Origin: Psychroflexus aestuariivivens
GTDB taxonomy: Bacteria; Bacteroidota; Bacteroidia; Flavobacteriales; Flavobacteriaceae
Reading direction: 5' to 3'
Assembly: GCF_004010055.1 (NCBI RefSeq)
Contig: NZ_RQVT01000034.1
Span: forward strand, 62,001 to 126,000
DNA length: 64,000 nt
Shown one piece after another: positions 44,496 through 53,574 of this stretch (within the stretch, counting starts at the first letter, position 1; each line of letters opens with the position of its first letter). A program made the position numbers and the translations under genes. Under the pieces are notes generated by a model, which saw only the letters and a list, made by a program, of their open reading frames with translations, made no database searches and had not been told where the DNA came from.

Positions 44496-45560
44496 ATGAA
44501 AAATGTTATTAGTCGATATAGTTTTGCCCTAATTACTGTATTATTTTTATTACTAGGTTGTAGCGAAAAATATGAAACGATTGAAGGAGTTTCAGGAATG
44601 TCTAATATTTTTGCTACTTACAATAGTAGTACCCAAACAATCGGAGAAGAAACTATAATACGAGTATTTACAGAAGAAGGTGAAGAAATTACTGACGAAT
44701 CTATAATATCTGTAAATGGTGAAAACATTCAAGGGAGTTCTTTTATAGCTGATGAAGTTGGATTATATGAAATCGAAGCATCTCACGCAAATCAGAAAGC
44801 ACCAAATTTAACTGTAGAATATCACGACGGAAGTCAAAAATATTTCAAAAAAAGAGTTCTAATAGAAGATTATACAGGAACCTGGTGTGGATGGTGCCCA
44901 AGGGTTTCTTACGCCATGAAGAAAGTACAAGAAATTAAAGACGAAGTTGTGTTTTTAGCTATACATAGAGCACCATCTGGAACTGCAGATCCATATAATT
45001 ACACCAATGCTGAACCGCTTGAACAAATGATTAATGCTCCAGGCTACCCAAAAGGTTTTATAAATAGAATCCATCAATGGGATTTTCCTGAACCTTTCAA
45101 AATTTATCAAGTAGTTGAATTTACCCATGGAAGTAATCCAAAACTTGGCTTAGCTATAAATTCTTCATTAAATAATGACAAAATAACCATCAATGTGAAA
45201 GTTGATTTTGCACAAGATTTTCAAAATCTAAAATTAGTTGTTCAGGTTTTAGAAAATGGATTAGTTTGGCCACAGGTAAATTACACCGATTACTACGAAG
45301 GATTAGATCCTGTTGAAAATTACGTGCATGACTATACACTCCGCTCTACGCTTACGAATATTTTAGGCGATGAAATACCAAACGCTCAAACTAGAATAGA
45401 TAACGAATGGCAAAAAACTATAGAATATGAAATCTCAAATATTGTTGAGGATGAATCACAATTAGATATTATAGCTTTTGTAGTTGATGAAAATAACGAA
45501 GTAGTCAACGTTAGAAAAGCAAGCTTAGGAGAAAATCAAGATTTTGAAATTCTAGATTAA
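44496..45560 (+). CDS. Omp28-related thioredoxin-like lipoprotein
   Basis: A 354-residue lipoprotein (LFLLLGCSEKYE at the signal end). After an immunoglobulin-like region (about 40-120) comes a thioredoxin-type centre VLIEDYTGTWCGWCPRVSYA, followed by NAPGYPKGFINR with the cis-proline. This is the pattern of Omp28-related outer-membrane proteins of Bacteroidota. It probably sits on the outer membrane and exchanges thiols or traps cysteine proteins, but no substrate is known. It is in the same orientation as the secreted thioredoxin and lipoprotein upstream, after a strong hairpin, and is followed by a terminator. Confidence 0.87.
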   Translation: MKNVISRYSFALITVLFLLLGCSEKYETIEGVSGMSNIFATYNSSTQTIGEETIIRVFTEEGEEITDESIISVNGENIQGSSFIADEVGLYEIEASHANQKAPNLTVEYHDGSQKYFKKRVLIEDYTGTWCGWCPRVSYAMKKVQEIKDEVVFLAIHRAPSGTADPYNYTNAEPLEQMINAPGYPKGFINRIHQWDFPEPFKIYQVVEFTHGSNPKLGLAINSSLNNDKITINVKVDFAQDFQNLKLVVQVLENGLVWPQVNYTDYYEGLDPVENYVHDYTLRSTLTNILGDEIPNAQTRIDNEWQKTIEYEISNIVEDESQLDIIAFVVDENNEVVNVRKASLGENQDFEILD

Positions 45561-45580
45561 ACTTTTAAAAAATATAATTT

Positions 45581-45619
45581 ATGAGGTTTTCATTTATTTT
45601 GGAAACCTCATTTTTTTTT
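45581..45619. terminator. Intrinsic terminator between convergent genes
   Basis: Arms ATGAGGTTT (45581-45589) and AAACCTCAT (45603-45611) around a 13-base loop, then a T-run. It lies at the 3' end of the Omp28-like gene and just before the convergent gene ending at 45626. Confidence 0.82.
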
Positions 45620-45625
45620 AAAATT

Positions 45626-47032
45626 TTAATTATTTAAGAGCGCTAGTAATTCACTCTCAAAATAAGGATCATGCAATTTTAAAGCATTGTCCTCAATTTT
45701 ATATGAGGTGTCAATAAAATAAACCTTATTTAAGTAATTTCTGAAAAAACCATAATTGTGTTTTGGAGTGTCTACGATTAACTGAAATTCATTCTCTAAG
45801 TTATAGTTGTATCTTCTCAATGAATTTAACCAAGTATTTGGATTTTGTAGGTCAAGATTTAAGCCAATAAATCGTACTTCAGGGTATTTAACTTCTAAAT
45901 CTGCAATTTTCTGAAAGCTTTTCTTGTGTGTTTCTGGACTTAAAACCGACCAAGTATAAAGTACAATTGGTCTATCATCATCCAAATCACCAAAGCGTAT
46001 AGTGTCCATATTAGAGGTTCTTAAACGATAATCAACAACATCACTCCCCACAAGATATTTACTCTGAATTTCTGCTAATTCGTGTAATTCAGTTTTGTCC
46101 AGAGAAGATAATTTAAAATCTTTAATAGTTAAAATTGTCTCGTTCAATTGTGCTTCAGTTTTAGAAAACACAATTTCTCTTCTAATCAGTCTATTAAAAA
46201 AATTAGCACGTAAATATTCAGAAGTAAACAGATCTTGAACTAAATCTAATCGCCTTTTCAAATTATCGTAGTGATTCAAATCAAAACAACTCCTATTTCG
46301 AGATTCGCAAAGTTCAATAGATTTATTACGCAAATAGTTGTCTAAAAATCTTAAGTAACTATAATTTGAAATAAGCTTTTCATTATTAAAATTTACATTC
46401 TCACGATAATTAAAATATGATTCAGGCAACTCTTTTACTTTTTCAGGTAAATATTTTCTTATCAAAAAAGCATATCGTTCTCGCATATCATAAAGTTCAT
46501 AATCTATGGAGTTTTCAGCAATCTCGGTAAATAATTCTGAAAAGTCATTCTCTAATTGCAGACGTTCAAACGCCAACATACGTCGCTCACGAATTGAATC
46601 TGTTTTTTGTGTAAAGCTTTGTGGATTGATTTTATAATATGATAAAATCAAATCATTATTAGATTCATTAAGCAAAAACATATCTATCAAAAAATTGTTT
46701 TCTACCGAAGAGTCACCACCGAAAGCCAAAGATTCGTCAAATTCTAAAGTATTCAATCTGAAAACAGCACTATCTCCTGGTTTCAAATAAATGGATTGTG
46801 TTTCAGGTTCGTGTTTGAAAGTAAAAACGGCTTCCTCAATTTGATCAAACTTATAACTAAAACTGTAATCATCATTCAAAAATATAGTATCAACTACTTT
46901 ATCTTCTCTTTCAATCGTAATAAAATTAGTATTTGGGTTGACAATCTGTCCACCAATGTAAGTCAAATTTTCACAGGAATCTGATTGGCAAGCAGAAACT
47001 AAAATCACAACAAGCAGTAAGCAATATTTCAT
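45626..47032 (-). CDS. Thioredoxin-like lipoprotein lacking the CxxC active site
   Basis: A 468-residue lipoprotein (VVILVSACQSDSCENL at the start). The N-terminal 115 residues resemble a DUF4369-type beta domain (GGQIVNPNTNFITIE, SIYLKPGDSAVF), a long helical middle follows, and the last 130 residues have the TlpA/thioredoxin plan: IVLYTWSVLSPETHKKSFQK where WATWCGPC would stand, then VRFIGLNLD and KVYFIDTSYKI. Both active-site cysteines are missing (WSVLSPE), so it cannot be a thiol oxidoreductase; a binding or scaffold role is possible. A -7 box TAAATTTG lies at 47057-47050. It faces the Omp28-like gene. Confidence 0.8.
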   Translation of the reverse strand: MKYCLLLVVILVSACQSDSCENLTYIGGQIVNPNTNFITIEREDKVVDTIFLNDDYSFSYKFDQIEEAVFTFKHEPETQSIYLKPGDSAVFRLNTLEFDESLAFGGDSSVENNFLIDMFLLNESNNDLILSYYKINPQSFTQKTDSIRERRMLAFERLQLENDFSELFTEIAENSIDYELYDMRERYAFLIRKYLPEKVKELPESYFNYRENVNFNNEKLISNYSYLRFLDNYLRNKSIELCESRNRSCFDLNHYDNLKRRLDLVQDLFTSEYLRANFFNRLIRREIVFSKTEAQLNETILTIKDFKLSSLDKTELHELAEIQSKYLVGSDVVDYRLRTSNMDTIRFGDLDDDRPIVLYTWSVLSPETHKKSFQKIADLEVKYPEVRFIGLNLDLQNPNTWLNSLRRYNYNLENEFQLIVDTPKHNYGFFRNYLNKVYFIDTSYKIEDNALKLHDPYFESELLALLNN

Positions 47033-47168
47033 ATTCTCATATTCTTACACAAATTTATGTTTACCAAATCGTTGTTCGTGTTAAGTCACAGTTAAAAAAC
47101 TTGATTTCAGTAAGACTATGTAAATCAAGTAAATTTAGTACTTTTGCAAAAAATTTAAGCGAAGAATT

Positions 47169-48803
47169 ATGCTTTCAGTATCAAACTTATCTGTACAGTT
47201 CGGCAAAAGAGTACTTTTTGATGAAGTCAATACCACTTTCACGCTAGGTAATTGCTACGGAATTATTGGAGCCAATGGCGCCGGAAAATCTACATTTCTA
47301 AATATCCTTTCGGGGAAAACAGAACCAACTTCAGGTCGCGTGTCTCTTGAAACTGGCAAAAGAATGTCGGTTTTGGAACAAGATCATTCTATGTATGATG
47401 AATATAATGTTCTGGACACAGTCATTATGGGCAACGAGCCGCTCTATAAAATAAAGAATGAAATGGATGAAATTTACGCCAAAGAAGATTTTAGCGATGC
47501 GGATGGCGAGCGTGTTGGTGTACTTCAGGTTGAATTTGAAGAAATGGATGGCTGGAATGCAGAAAGCAACGCTGCTTCATTATTGTCCAACTTGGGAATC
47601 GGCTCAGAATATCATTATACTTTGGTAAAAGATTTGGACGGACAACAAAAAGTCCGTGTATTGTTAGCCAAAGCGATTTTTGGAAATCCTGATGTCTTAA
47701 TTATGGATGAGCCAACCAACGATTTGGACTACGAAACTATAAGTTGGCTAGAAGATTTTTTGGCGAATTTTGATAATACTGTGATTGTAGTTTCTCACGA
47801 CCGTCACTTCTTAGACGCTGTTTGTACTCACATATCTGATATCGATTTTGGTAAAATCACTCACTACAGTGGAAATTATACGTTTTGGTACGAATCTTCA
47901 CAACTCGCTGCTAAACAACGCGCTCAGCAAAACAAAAAAGCTGAAGAAAAAAAGAAAGAACTACAACAATTTATAGAAAGGTTTAGTGCAAACGTAGCAA
48001 AATCTAAACAGGCAACATCTAGAAAAAAGATGTTAGAAAAATTAGATTTTCAAAATATAAAGCCTTCCAACCGCCGTTATCCAGCTATTATTTTTGAAAA
48101 AGAACGCGAGGCTGGAGATCAGATTTTGCATACTGAAAATCTAGAAGCTAGCATCGATGGTGAAATCTTGTTCAGCAATGTTGATATCAATTTGAATAAA
48201 GACGATAAAGTTGTTTTTTATTCTAAAGATTCCAGAGCTACAACCGCTTTTTATGAAATAATAAATGGAAAGATGGAAGCTGACAAAGGAAGCTACAAAT
48301 GGGGCGTAACCACAAACCAATCGTATTTACCTAACGACAATAGTGAATATTTTGAGAGCAAATTATCACTCGTAGATTGGTTGAGACAATGGGCAAAAAC
48401 TGAAGAAGAGCGTGAGGAAGTTCACATAAGAGGTTTTTTAGGAAAAATGTTGTTTAGCGGAGATGAAGCTTTAAAAACCTGCGATGTTCTTTCCGGAGGT
48501 GAAAAAGTGAGATGTATGGTCAGTCGAATGATGATGATGCGAGCCAATGTCCTTATCTTGGATGAACCAACAAATCACCTAGATTTAGAAACAATTACGG
48601 CGTTCAACAATTCTTTGAAAAATTTCAAAGGAAATATTCTACTCACTACACACGATCACCAATTTGCACAAACAGTTGGTAATCGAGTCATTGAATTGAC
48701 ACCGAATGGAATTATAGACAAATTTTCAAATTTTGATGAATATATGTCTGATCCTAAAATTAAAGAACAAAGAGAGAAAATGTATGAAAAAGTTGAAGCT
48801 TAG
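47169..48803 (+). CDS. ABC-F family ATPase (YbiT-like) with degenerate second P-loop
   Basis: A 544-residue ABC-F protein of the EttA/Uup/YbiT group, two nucleotide-binding domains joined by the arm linker region; such proteins bind the ribosomal E site. Domain one has IIGANGAGKST (residues 33-42), Walker B IMDEPTNDLD and SHDRH. Its signature is unusual, KDLDGQQK instead of LSGGQ. In domain two the Walker A place reads VVFYSKDSRATTAF, with no GxxxxGK[ST], while signature LSGGEKVR and Walker B LILDEPTNHLDLE remain and the switch histidine is in TTHDHQF. A -7 box TACTTTTG lies at 47139-47146. A terminator follows. Confidence 0.9.
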   Translation: MLSVSNLSVQFGKRVLFDEVNTTFTLGNCYGIIGANGAGKSTFLNILSGKTEPTSGRVSLETGKRMSVLEQDHSMYDEYNVLDTVIMGNEPLYKIKNEMDEIYAKEDFSDADGERVGVLQVEFEEMDGWNAESNAASLLSNLGIGSEYHYTLVKDLDGQQKVRVLLAKAIFGNPDVLIMDEPTNDLDYETISWLEDFLANFDNTVIVVSHDRHFLDAVCTHISDIDFGKITHYSGNYTFWYESSQLAAKQRAQQNKKAEEKKKELQQFIERFSANVAKSKQATSRKKMLEKLDFQNIKPSNRRYPAIIFEKEREAGDQILHTENLEASIDGEILFSNVDINLNKDDKVVFYSKDSRATTAFYEIINGKMEADKGSYKWGVTTNQSYLPNDNSEYFESKLSLVDWLRQWAKTEEEREEVHIRGFLGKMLFSGDEALKTCDVLSGGEKVRCMVSRMMMMRANVLILDEPTNHLDLETITAFNNSLKNFKGNILLTTHDHQFAQTVGNRVIELTPNGIIDKFSNFDEYMSDPKIKEQREKMYEKVEA

Positions 48804-48831
48804 TACATTTTAATTTTAAACATACCAAAGC

Positions 48832-48866
48832 AAAGCCCGCTTAACTTTTAATTTTGCGGGCTTTTT
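48832..48866 (+). terminator. Intrinsic terminator
   Basis: Arms AAAGCCCGC and GCGGGCTTT with a 15-base loop and a T-run. It stops the ABC-F gene and may also serve the convergent mltG. Confidence 0.85.
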
Positions 48867-48880
48867 GTATAATTTAAGAA

Positions 48881-49924
48881 TTAACGATAAATTTTATTTT
48901 TATTCACCCAATTCTGATAAAGCTTAGCATTACGATTATGTTGCGCTAATGTTTTTGCAAATTTATGATAGCCTGGTCTATCTACATCTGCTGCAAAGTA
49001 CAGATAATCATGCTTTTCATAATTCAAAACCGCATCAATTGAAGAAATGTCTGGCATGGCGATCAAACCTGGCGGCAAGCCTTTATTTTTATAAGTGTTG
49101 TAAGGAGAATCCAACTCCAAATCTTTATATAAAACCCGCTTTATAGGCGTTTCAAAATCTTGATTTGCATTCTGAATAGCAAATATAACGGTTGGGTCAG
49201 CCTGAAGTTTCATCCCACGATTCAACCTATTCATGTAAACACCTGCAACACGCTTGCGCTCTTCTACTTTAGCAGTTTCCTTTTGCACAATTGCAGCCAG
49301 AGACATAACTTCTGTTTTTGAAAGACCGATATCTTTGAGTTTGGAAAGCCGATTATCATTCCAAAATGCATCATAACTACTCAACATTTTTTCACGAAAT
49401 TTTTCAGCTGAAGTATTCCAATAAAACTCATATGTATTTGGAATATAAAACTTTAAACTTTCAATAACAGAAACATCTTCTCGAGCTAAAAATGTAGAAT
49501 CCGCCATTGTTTTTAACAAAGTCAAACTGTCTGGTTCTATTTGTTCTGCTATTCTACCTGCCAAATCCTCGAGTCTATGTTGATTATTAAAACTGACCTT
49601 GATTGGCACGTTGGTGGATCGCAAAGTATTTACGATTTCGTTATTATTCATTCCATTTTTCAAAACAAAATGACCAGCTCTTATATTATGTTGGTAGGAT
49701 TTTTTTTCTGCAACGGTAATAAAATCATCGGTATCTTTTAGATAGGGATTCAATATATTGATTACATCCTGAAAATTACTATCAGTTTTTATGAACACTG
49801 ATTTGGTTTCAGTTTCAAAATCTGTGTTTGGTGAAAATATCACTTGGTAGATATTGTAGCTTATAAATCCCATAACCACCAAACCGATGATTACTATAGC
49901 AAATAGTATTTTTTTAATGTACAT
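48881..49924 (-). CDS. mltG: Endolytic murein transglycosylase MltG (YceG)
   Basis: A 347-residue single-pass inner-membrane lytic transglycosylase that cuts nascent glycan strands. The N-terminal anchor is residues 5-25, followed by a LysM-like region and the YceG catalytic domain with LAAIVQKETAKVEERKRVAG (the catalytic glutamate in QKE), YMNRLNRGMKLQADPTVIFA and the closing SPYNTYKNKGLPPGLIAMPD. Its start overlaps the upstream acetyltransferase stop by 11 bases. It is the third gene of dapF-GNAT-mltG. Confidence 0.95.
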   Translation of the reverse strand: MYIKKILFAIVIIGLVVMGFISYNIYQVIFSPNTDFETETKSVFIKTDSNFQDVINILNPYLKDTDDFITVAEKKSYQHNIRAGHFVLKNGMNNNEIVNTLRSTNVPIKVSFNNQHRLEDLAGRIAEQIEPDSLTLLKTMADSTFLAREDVSVIESLKFYIPNTYEFYWNTSAEKFREKMLSSYDAFWNDNRLSKLKDIGLSKTEVMSLAAIVQKETAKVEERKRVAGVYMNRLNRGMKLQADPTVIFAIQNANQDFETPIKRVLYKDLELDSPYNTYKNKGLPPGLIAMPDISSIDAVLNYEKHDYLYFAADVDRPGYHKFAKTLAQHNRNAKLYQNWVNKNKIYR

Positions 49925-50441
49925 TTTTTATTCTTTGTAATAAATATTCATTGTTAAACTGCCCTTGGGTAAAAGTCCAATCTTTCTTCAGACCGATAAT
50001 TTCAAAATCAAATTGTTTGAAGAGTTTTAAGCTTTTCTCGTTATTTTCGGTGATTGACGCATAAATTTGATGTAAATCTAACACGGTAAAACAATAATTA
50101 ATCATCAAGTCCAAAGCTTGTTTGCCATAACCTTTGGATTGAAAATCTTCTACAATTAAAACTCCCAATCCTGCACGTTTATTTTTAGGATCGAAATCGT
50201 ATAAATCTATAAAACCAATTGGCTGCTTGTTGTGCAACGCAATAACCATTCGCATTTGCTTCATTTCAAAAATATCGCGATGAGAGTTTGCTAAATATGC
50301 TGCAAGAACTTCTCTAGAAAAAGGCTGAATTGTATCGCTAAGATGCCAAAATTTCTCATCGTTTTCTACCAATTCTAAAAAATCTAAATCATCAGATTCT
50401 AAAGCACGTAGCAAGATATGTTCAGATTTCAGTGTTAGCAT
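49914..50441 (-). CDS. GNAT-family N-acetyltransferase
   Basis: A 175-residue acetyltransferase of the RimJ/RimL-like GNAT type: it starts LTLKSEHILLRALESDDLDF and has the acetyl-CoA pyrophosphate loop around VEDFQSKGYGKQALDLMINY, followed by YASITENNEKSLKLFKQFDF. The family usually modifies amines on proteins, antibiotics or small molecules; substrate unknown. It overlaps both neighbours (7 bases with dapF, 11 with mltG), so it is translated in the dapF-mltG operon. Its position suggests a link to peptidoglycan metabolism, but that is only context. Confidence 0.88.
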   Translation of the reverse strand: MLTLKSEHILLRALESDDLDFLELVENDEKFWHLSDTIQPFSREVLAAYLANSHRDIFEMKQMRMVIALHNKQPIGFIDLYDFDPKNKRAGLGVLIVEDFQSKGYGKQALDLMINYCFTVLDLHQIYASITENNEKSLKLFKQFDFEIIGLKKDWTFTQGQFNNEYLLQRIKNVH

Positions 50442-51220
50442 GATATTTCGCCTTCAAAAACAAATGTTGCTGGACCTTTTAGCCATATATTTTGACAACC
50501 ATTAGGAGGTTTCAATTCAAAATTCACGTTCAGCTGACCTCCTTTTGTAATTACTTTCACTGGCATGTCGCTAACACGGTCTGACATTTTTGCAGCGATG
50601 GCTGCAGCAGTAACGCCAGTTCCGCAAGACCAGGTTTCGTCTTCTACACCGCGTTCGTAAGTTCTAACATGAAGTGAGTCTTCAGAAATTTCAACAAAAT
50701 TCACATTTGCGCCGCCAATCGCAGAATAATTTTCTAAATTTCTGATTCTTCTGCCCTGCTCCTTTACATTGAACTCATTTAAATTCTTAACAAATTCTAT
50801 ATGATGCGGTGAACCAGTATCCAAAAATGTAGCATTACGTCCAATGTTCACCAATGGAACATCTGCCATTTTTAAATTGACTAAATCTTCTTTAATTTCA
50901 GCTTGATGAAGTCCATCAATTGCTTCAAAATTGACATGATTTTCAATGATGTTGAGTCGTTTTGCAAAAGCAACTATACAGCGACCACCATTACCGCACA
51001 TAGTACTTTCGCGACCATCTGAATTATAGTAAACCATTTTAAAATCAAGATTTTCATCTTTTGAATCTTCAAGTAAAATTAAACCATCCGCACCAACTCC
51101 AAACCTTCTACTACAAATGTGGTTAATGAGTTTGGTATCTTTTTTGAATATATTTTGACGATTATCAATAATGACAAAATCGTTACCTGTACCTTGATAT
51201 TTGTAAAAATGCAAATTCAT
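50435..51220 (-). CDS. dapF: Diaminopimelate epimerase
   Basis: A 261-residue PLP-independent epimerase that makes meso-diaminopimelate for lysine and peptidoglycan. Two catalytic cysteines sit in the standard blocks: STMCGNGGRCIVAFA and ETWSCGTGVTAAA. The start is MNLHFYKYQGTGNDFVIID. A -7 box TATATTTG at 51247-51240 lies 20 bases before the ATG. It opens an operon with a GNAT acetyltransferase and mltG. Confidence 0.97.
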   Translation of the reverse strand: MNLHFYKYQGTGNDFVIIDNRQNIFKKDTKLINHICSRRFGVGADGLILLEDSKDENLDFKMVYYNSDGRESTMCGNGGRCIVAFAKRLNIIENHVNFEAIDGLHQAEIKEDLVNLKMADVPLVNIGRNATFLDTGSPHHIEFVKNLNEFNVKEQGRRIRNLENYSAIGGANVNFVEISEDSLHVRTYERGVEDETWSCGTGVTAAAIAAKMSDRVSDMPVKVITKGGQLNVNFELKPPNGCQNIWLKGPATFVFEGEISC

Positions 51221-51341
51221 TATATAATTTTCAAGTTCACAAATATAAGGTTTTTAATCAGCTTAAATTGTCGGTTAAAACAAGGTTAAAAATTATTTAT
51301 TGAAAATCAAAAAAATTAAATTAGATAAAAATAACAGAAAT

Positions 51342-52751
51342 ATGAAAAAAAACATTCAATTATTTACCGTAGCCCTTATTGCTGGATTGGTTAGTCTTGG
51401 CGGTTACAAGCTTTTTTTTGAAGAGTTAAACGACACTGCTACAGAATTACCTTGGCAAACTGAAATACCTAACCAAACTCAACAAGTCGCAAACTTTACT
51501 AAAACGAACACAACATCAGAATTAGATTTTACAGAAGCTGCTGAGAAAACTGTAAATAGTGTAGTTCACGTAAAAAATGTTACAACCAGACGCTATGCCA
51601 GAACGCCTTTTGAATATTATTTTGGTAGTGGCGGCGAAACTCAAAAAGCCATCCGTGGCGCTGGTTCTGGCGTTATAGTAAGCCCAGACGGATTGATTGT
51701 AACCAATAATCATGTGATAGAAGGTGCATCGGAAATTCAAGTAACACTCAACAATAACAAAACTTATGTCGCAGAAATTTTGGGCACAGCGCCAGAAAAT
51801 GACATTGCCTTATTGAAAATAGAAGCTTCGGATTTGGAGTATTTAACTTTTGGAGATTCCGACCAAGTCAATCTAGGCGAATGGGTTTTGGCAGTCGGCA
51901 ATCCTTTCAATTTAACATCAACCGTAACCGCTGGAATCGTTAGTGCTAAAGCAAGAGATTTGGATCAAGATGACTCAAGATTCCAGTCATTTATTCAAAC
52001 CGATGCAGCTGTAAATCCTGGAAATAGTGGTGGCGCTTTAGTAAATACTCGTGGAGAATTAATAGGTATCAATACTGCAATTACTTCTCAAACTGGTTCT
52101 TTTATAGGATATTCCTTTGCAATTCCTAGTAATAACGCCAAAAAAATTGTTGAAGATTTAATTGAATATGGAGATGTAAGAAAAGCAGTTTTAGGCGTTC
52201 GTGGAACAGATTTGAATAGCGAAAATGCTGAAAAGCTAGACGTTACCCGTTCACAAGGATTTTATATTGCAAATGTAGAAACCGACAGTGGTGCAGAACA
52301 AGCAGGATTGAAAGAAGGTGATATTATCACAGAAATTGACAACATCGACATCAGAAAATTTTCTGACATGGTTGGATATTTAAGCTCCAAAAACCCTGGT
52401 GAAACCGTTGAAGTCAATTATTATAGAAATGGAAAATTGAAATCCACACAAGTTAAACTCGATATTTTTAAAACTTACAAAATCGAAGAAATCGGTTTAG
52501 AAGTCACAAATGCAGACGAAAGCATCAAAAAAGTTTTTGGCACTAACCACGGAGTATTGATTAGCAAGGTATTACCAAAAAGTTTTACCAACGAAAATAT
52601 TGCTGGATTAATGATTACCAAAATTAATGATGAAAAAGTTTACAATATTGAAGACGTTGAAAATATCCTTAAAAATAAAAGCGAAAACACAACATTGAAT
52701 GTGACATTTTTAGCTCAAAACGGGCAAGAAAAAACCTATGTTTTTAGATAG
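51342..52751 (+). CDS. degP: Periplasmic serine protease HtrA/DegP (Do family)
   Basis: A 469-residue envelope quality-control protease. The start at 51342 (MKKNIQLFTVALIAGLVSLG) gives a signal anchor; an in-frame TTG at 51300 would add a hydrophilic stretch and is less likely. The triad is H in VTNNHVIEG, D in ENDIALLKI and S in NPGNSGGALVN. At least one PDZ domain follows (about residues 290-380, GFYIANVETDSGAEQAG); the C-terminal 90 residues resemble a second, divergent one. No sigma-E-type promoter is visible. It is followed by a HigBA module. Confidence 0.95.
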   Translation: MKKNIQLFTVALIAGLVSLGGYKLFFEELNDTATELPWQTEIPNQTQQVANFTKTNTTSELDFTEAAEKTVNSVVHVKNVTTRRYARTPFEYYFGSGGETQKAIRGAGSGVIVSPDGLIVTNNHVIEGASEIQVTLNNNKTYVAEILGTAPENDIALLKIEASDLEYLTFGDSDQVNLGEWVLAVGNPFNLTSTVTAGIVSAKARDLDQDDSRFQSFIQTDAAVNPGNSGGALVNTRGELIGINTAITSQTGSFIGYSFAIPSNNAKKIVEDLIEYGDVRKAVLGVRGTDLNSENAEKLDVTRSQGFYIANVETDSGAEQAGLKEGDIITEIDNIDIRKFSDMVGYLSSKNPGETVEVNYYRNGKLKSTQVKLDIFKTYKIEEIGLEVTNADESIKKVFGTNHGVLISKVLPKSFTNENIAGLMITKINDEKVYNIEDVENILKNKSENTTLNVTFLAQNGQEKTYVFR

Positions 52752-52836
52752 ATCGATTATTCTTTTAATGTAAAGTCAGATTTTTAATAGTTCTATATTA
52801 GAGAACTTATTGTATATTTGTTGCATAATTTGATTA

Positions 52837-53133
52837 ATGAACCGAATAATTGCAAAAAGTACGCTACGTGAATTTTGGCTAAAACATGCTGACGCTGAAC
52901 AATATCTAAAAACTTGGTATGAAACGGCTAGAAGTTCTAAATGGTTTTCACCAAACGATATTAAGCAAACTTACGTTACTGCAAGTATTCTTAAAAATAG
53001 TCGAGTCGTTTTCAATATTAAAGGCAATTCATACCGACTCGTCGTAAAATTTAATTATGAGAAACAATGGGCGTTTGTTAGATTTATAGGAACGCATGAG
53101 GAATATGATAAAATAGACGCTGATAAAATTTAA
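52837..53133 (+). CDS. higB: HigB-type toxin (mRNA interferase family)
   Basis: A 98-residue protein of the HigB/RelE-like toxin group; it begins MNRIIAKSTLREFWLKHADA and contains WYETARSSKWFSPNDIKQTY, VFNIKGNSYRLVVKFNYE and VRFIGTHEEYDKID. The family cuts mRNA on the ribosome. The antitoxin gene starts 12 bases after its stop, the toxin-first order typical of HigBA. A -7 box TATATTTG at 52813-52820 lies 17 bases before the ATG. Function as an active toxin is inference. Confidence 0.9.
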   Translation: MNRIIAKSTLREFWLKHADAEQYLKTWYETARSSKWFSPNDIKQTYVTASILKNSRVVFNIKGNSYRLVVKFNYEKQWAFVRFIGTHEEYDKIDADKI

Positions 53134-53144
53134 GAAAACTGATT

Positions 53145-53516
53145 ATGAATTTAAAACCTATTAAAACCGAAGAAGATTACCATAACGCTCTTGAACGTTT
53201 GGAAGTGATTTTTGATGCTCCGATTGACACGAGAGAAGGCGACGAAGCAGAGATTCTTTCTTTGATGCTAGAAAATTATGAAAACGAGCATTACCCGATA
53301 GAAGCTCCAGATCCGATTGAAGCGATTAAAATCCGAATGGAAGAATTGAATTTACGCCAAAAAGATTTGATTGGAATAATCGGAGGCAAAAGCCGAGTAT
53401 CCGAAATTTTAAATCGAAAAAAGAAATTAACTGTTGATATGATTAGAGAGTTAGAAAGAACACTTCAAATTTCGGCATCAGTGTTAGTGAATAATTATCA
53501 ACTCGTAAAAAAATAA
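53145..53516 (+). CDS. higA: HigA-type antitoxin with helix-turn-helix
   Basis: A 123-residue protein. The N-terminal half is acidic (EALERLEVIFDAPI-like segment, then DTREGDEAEIL) and probably neutralises HigB; the C-terminal half is an XRE-type helix-turn-helix: IRMEELNLRQKDLIGIIGGK, SRVSEILNRKKKLTVDMIR. It should also bind its own promoter. Paired with the toxin just upstream. A terminator follows at 53575. Confidence 0.9.
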   Translation: MNLKPIKTEEDYHNALERLEVIFDAPIDTREGDEAEILSLMLENYENEHYPIEAPDPIEAIKIRMEELNLRQKDLIGIIGGKSRVSEILNRKKKLTVDMIRELERTLQISASVLVNNYQLVKK

Positions 53517-53574
53517 ATTCAAATATAGTGTAACTAAGCAATACAACAGAATTGTTTTTCAACTTATTCAACAC

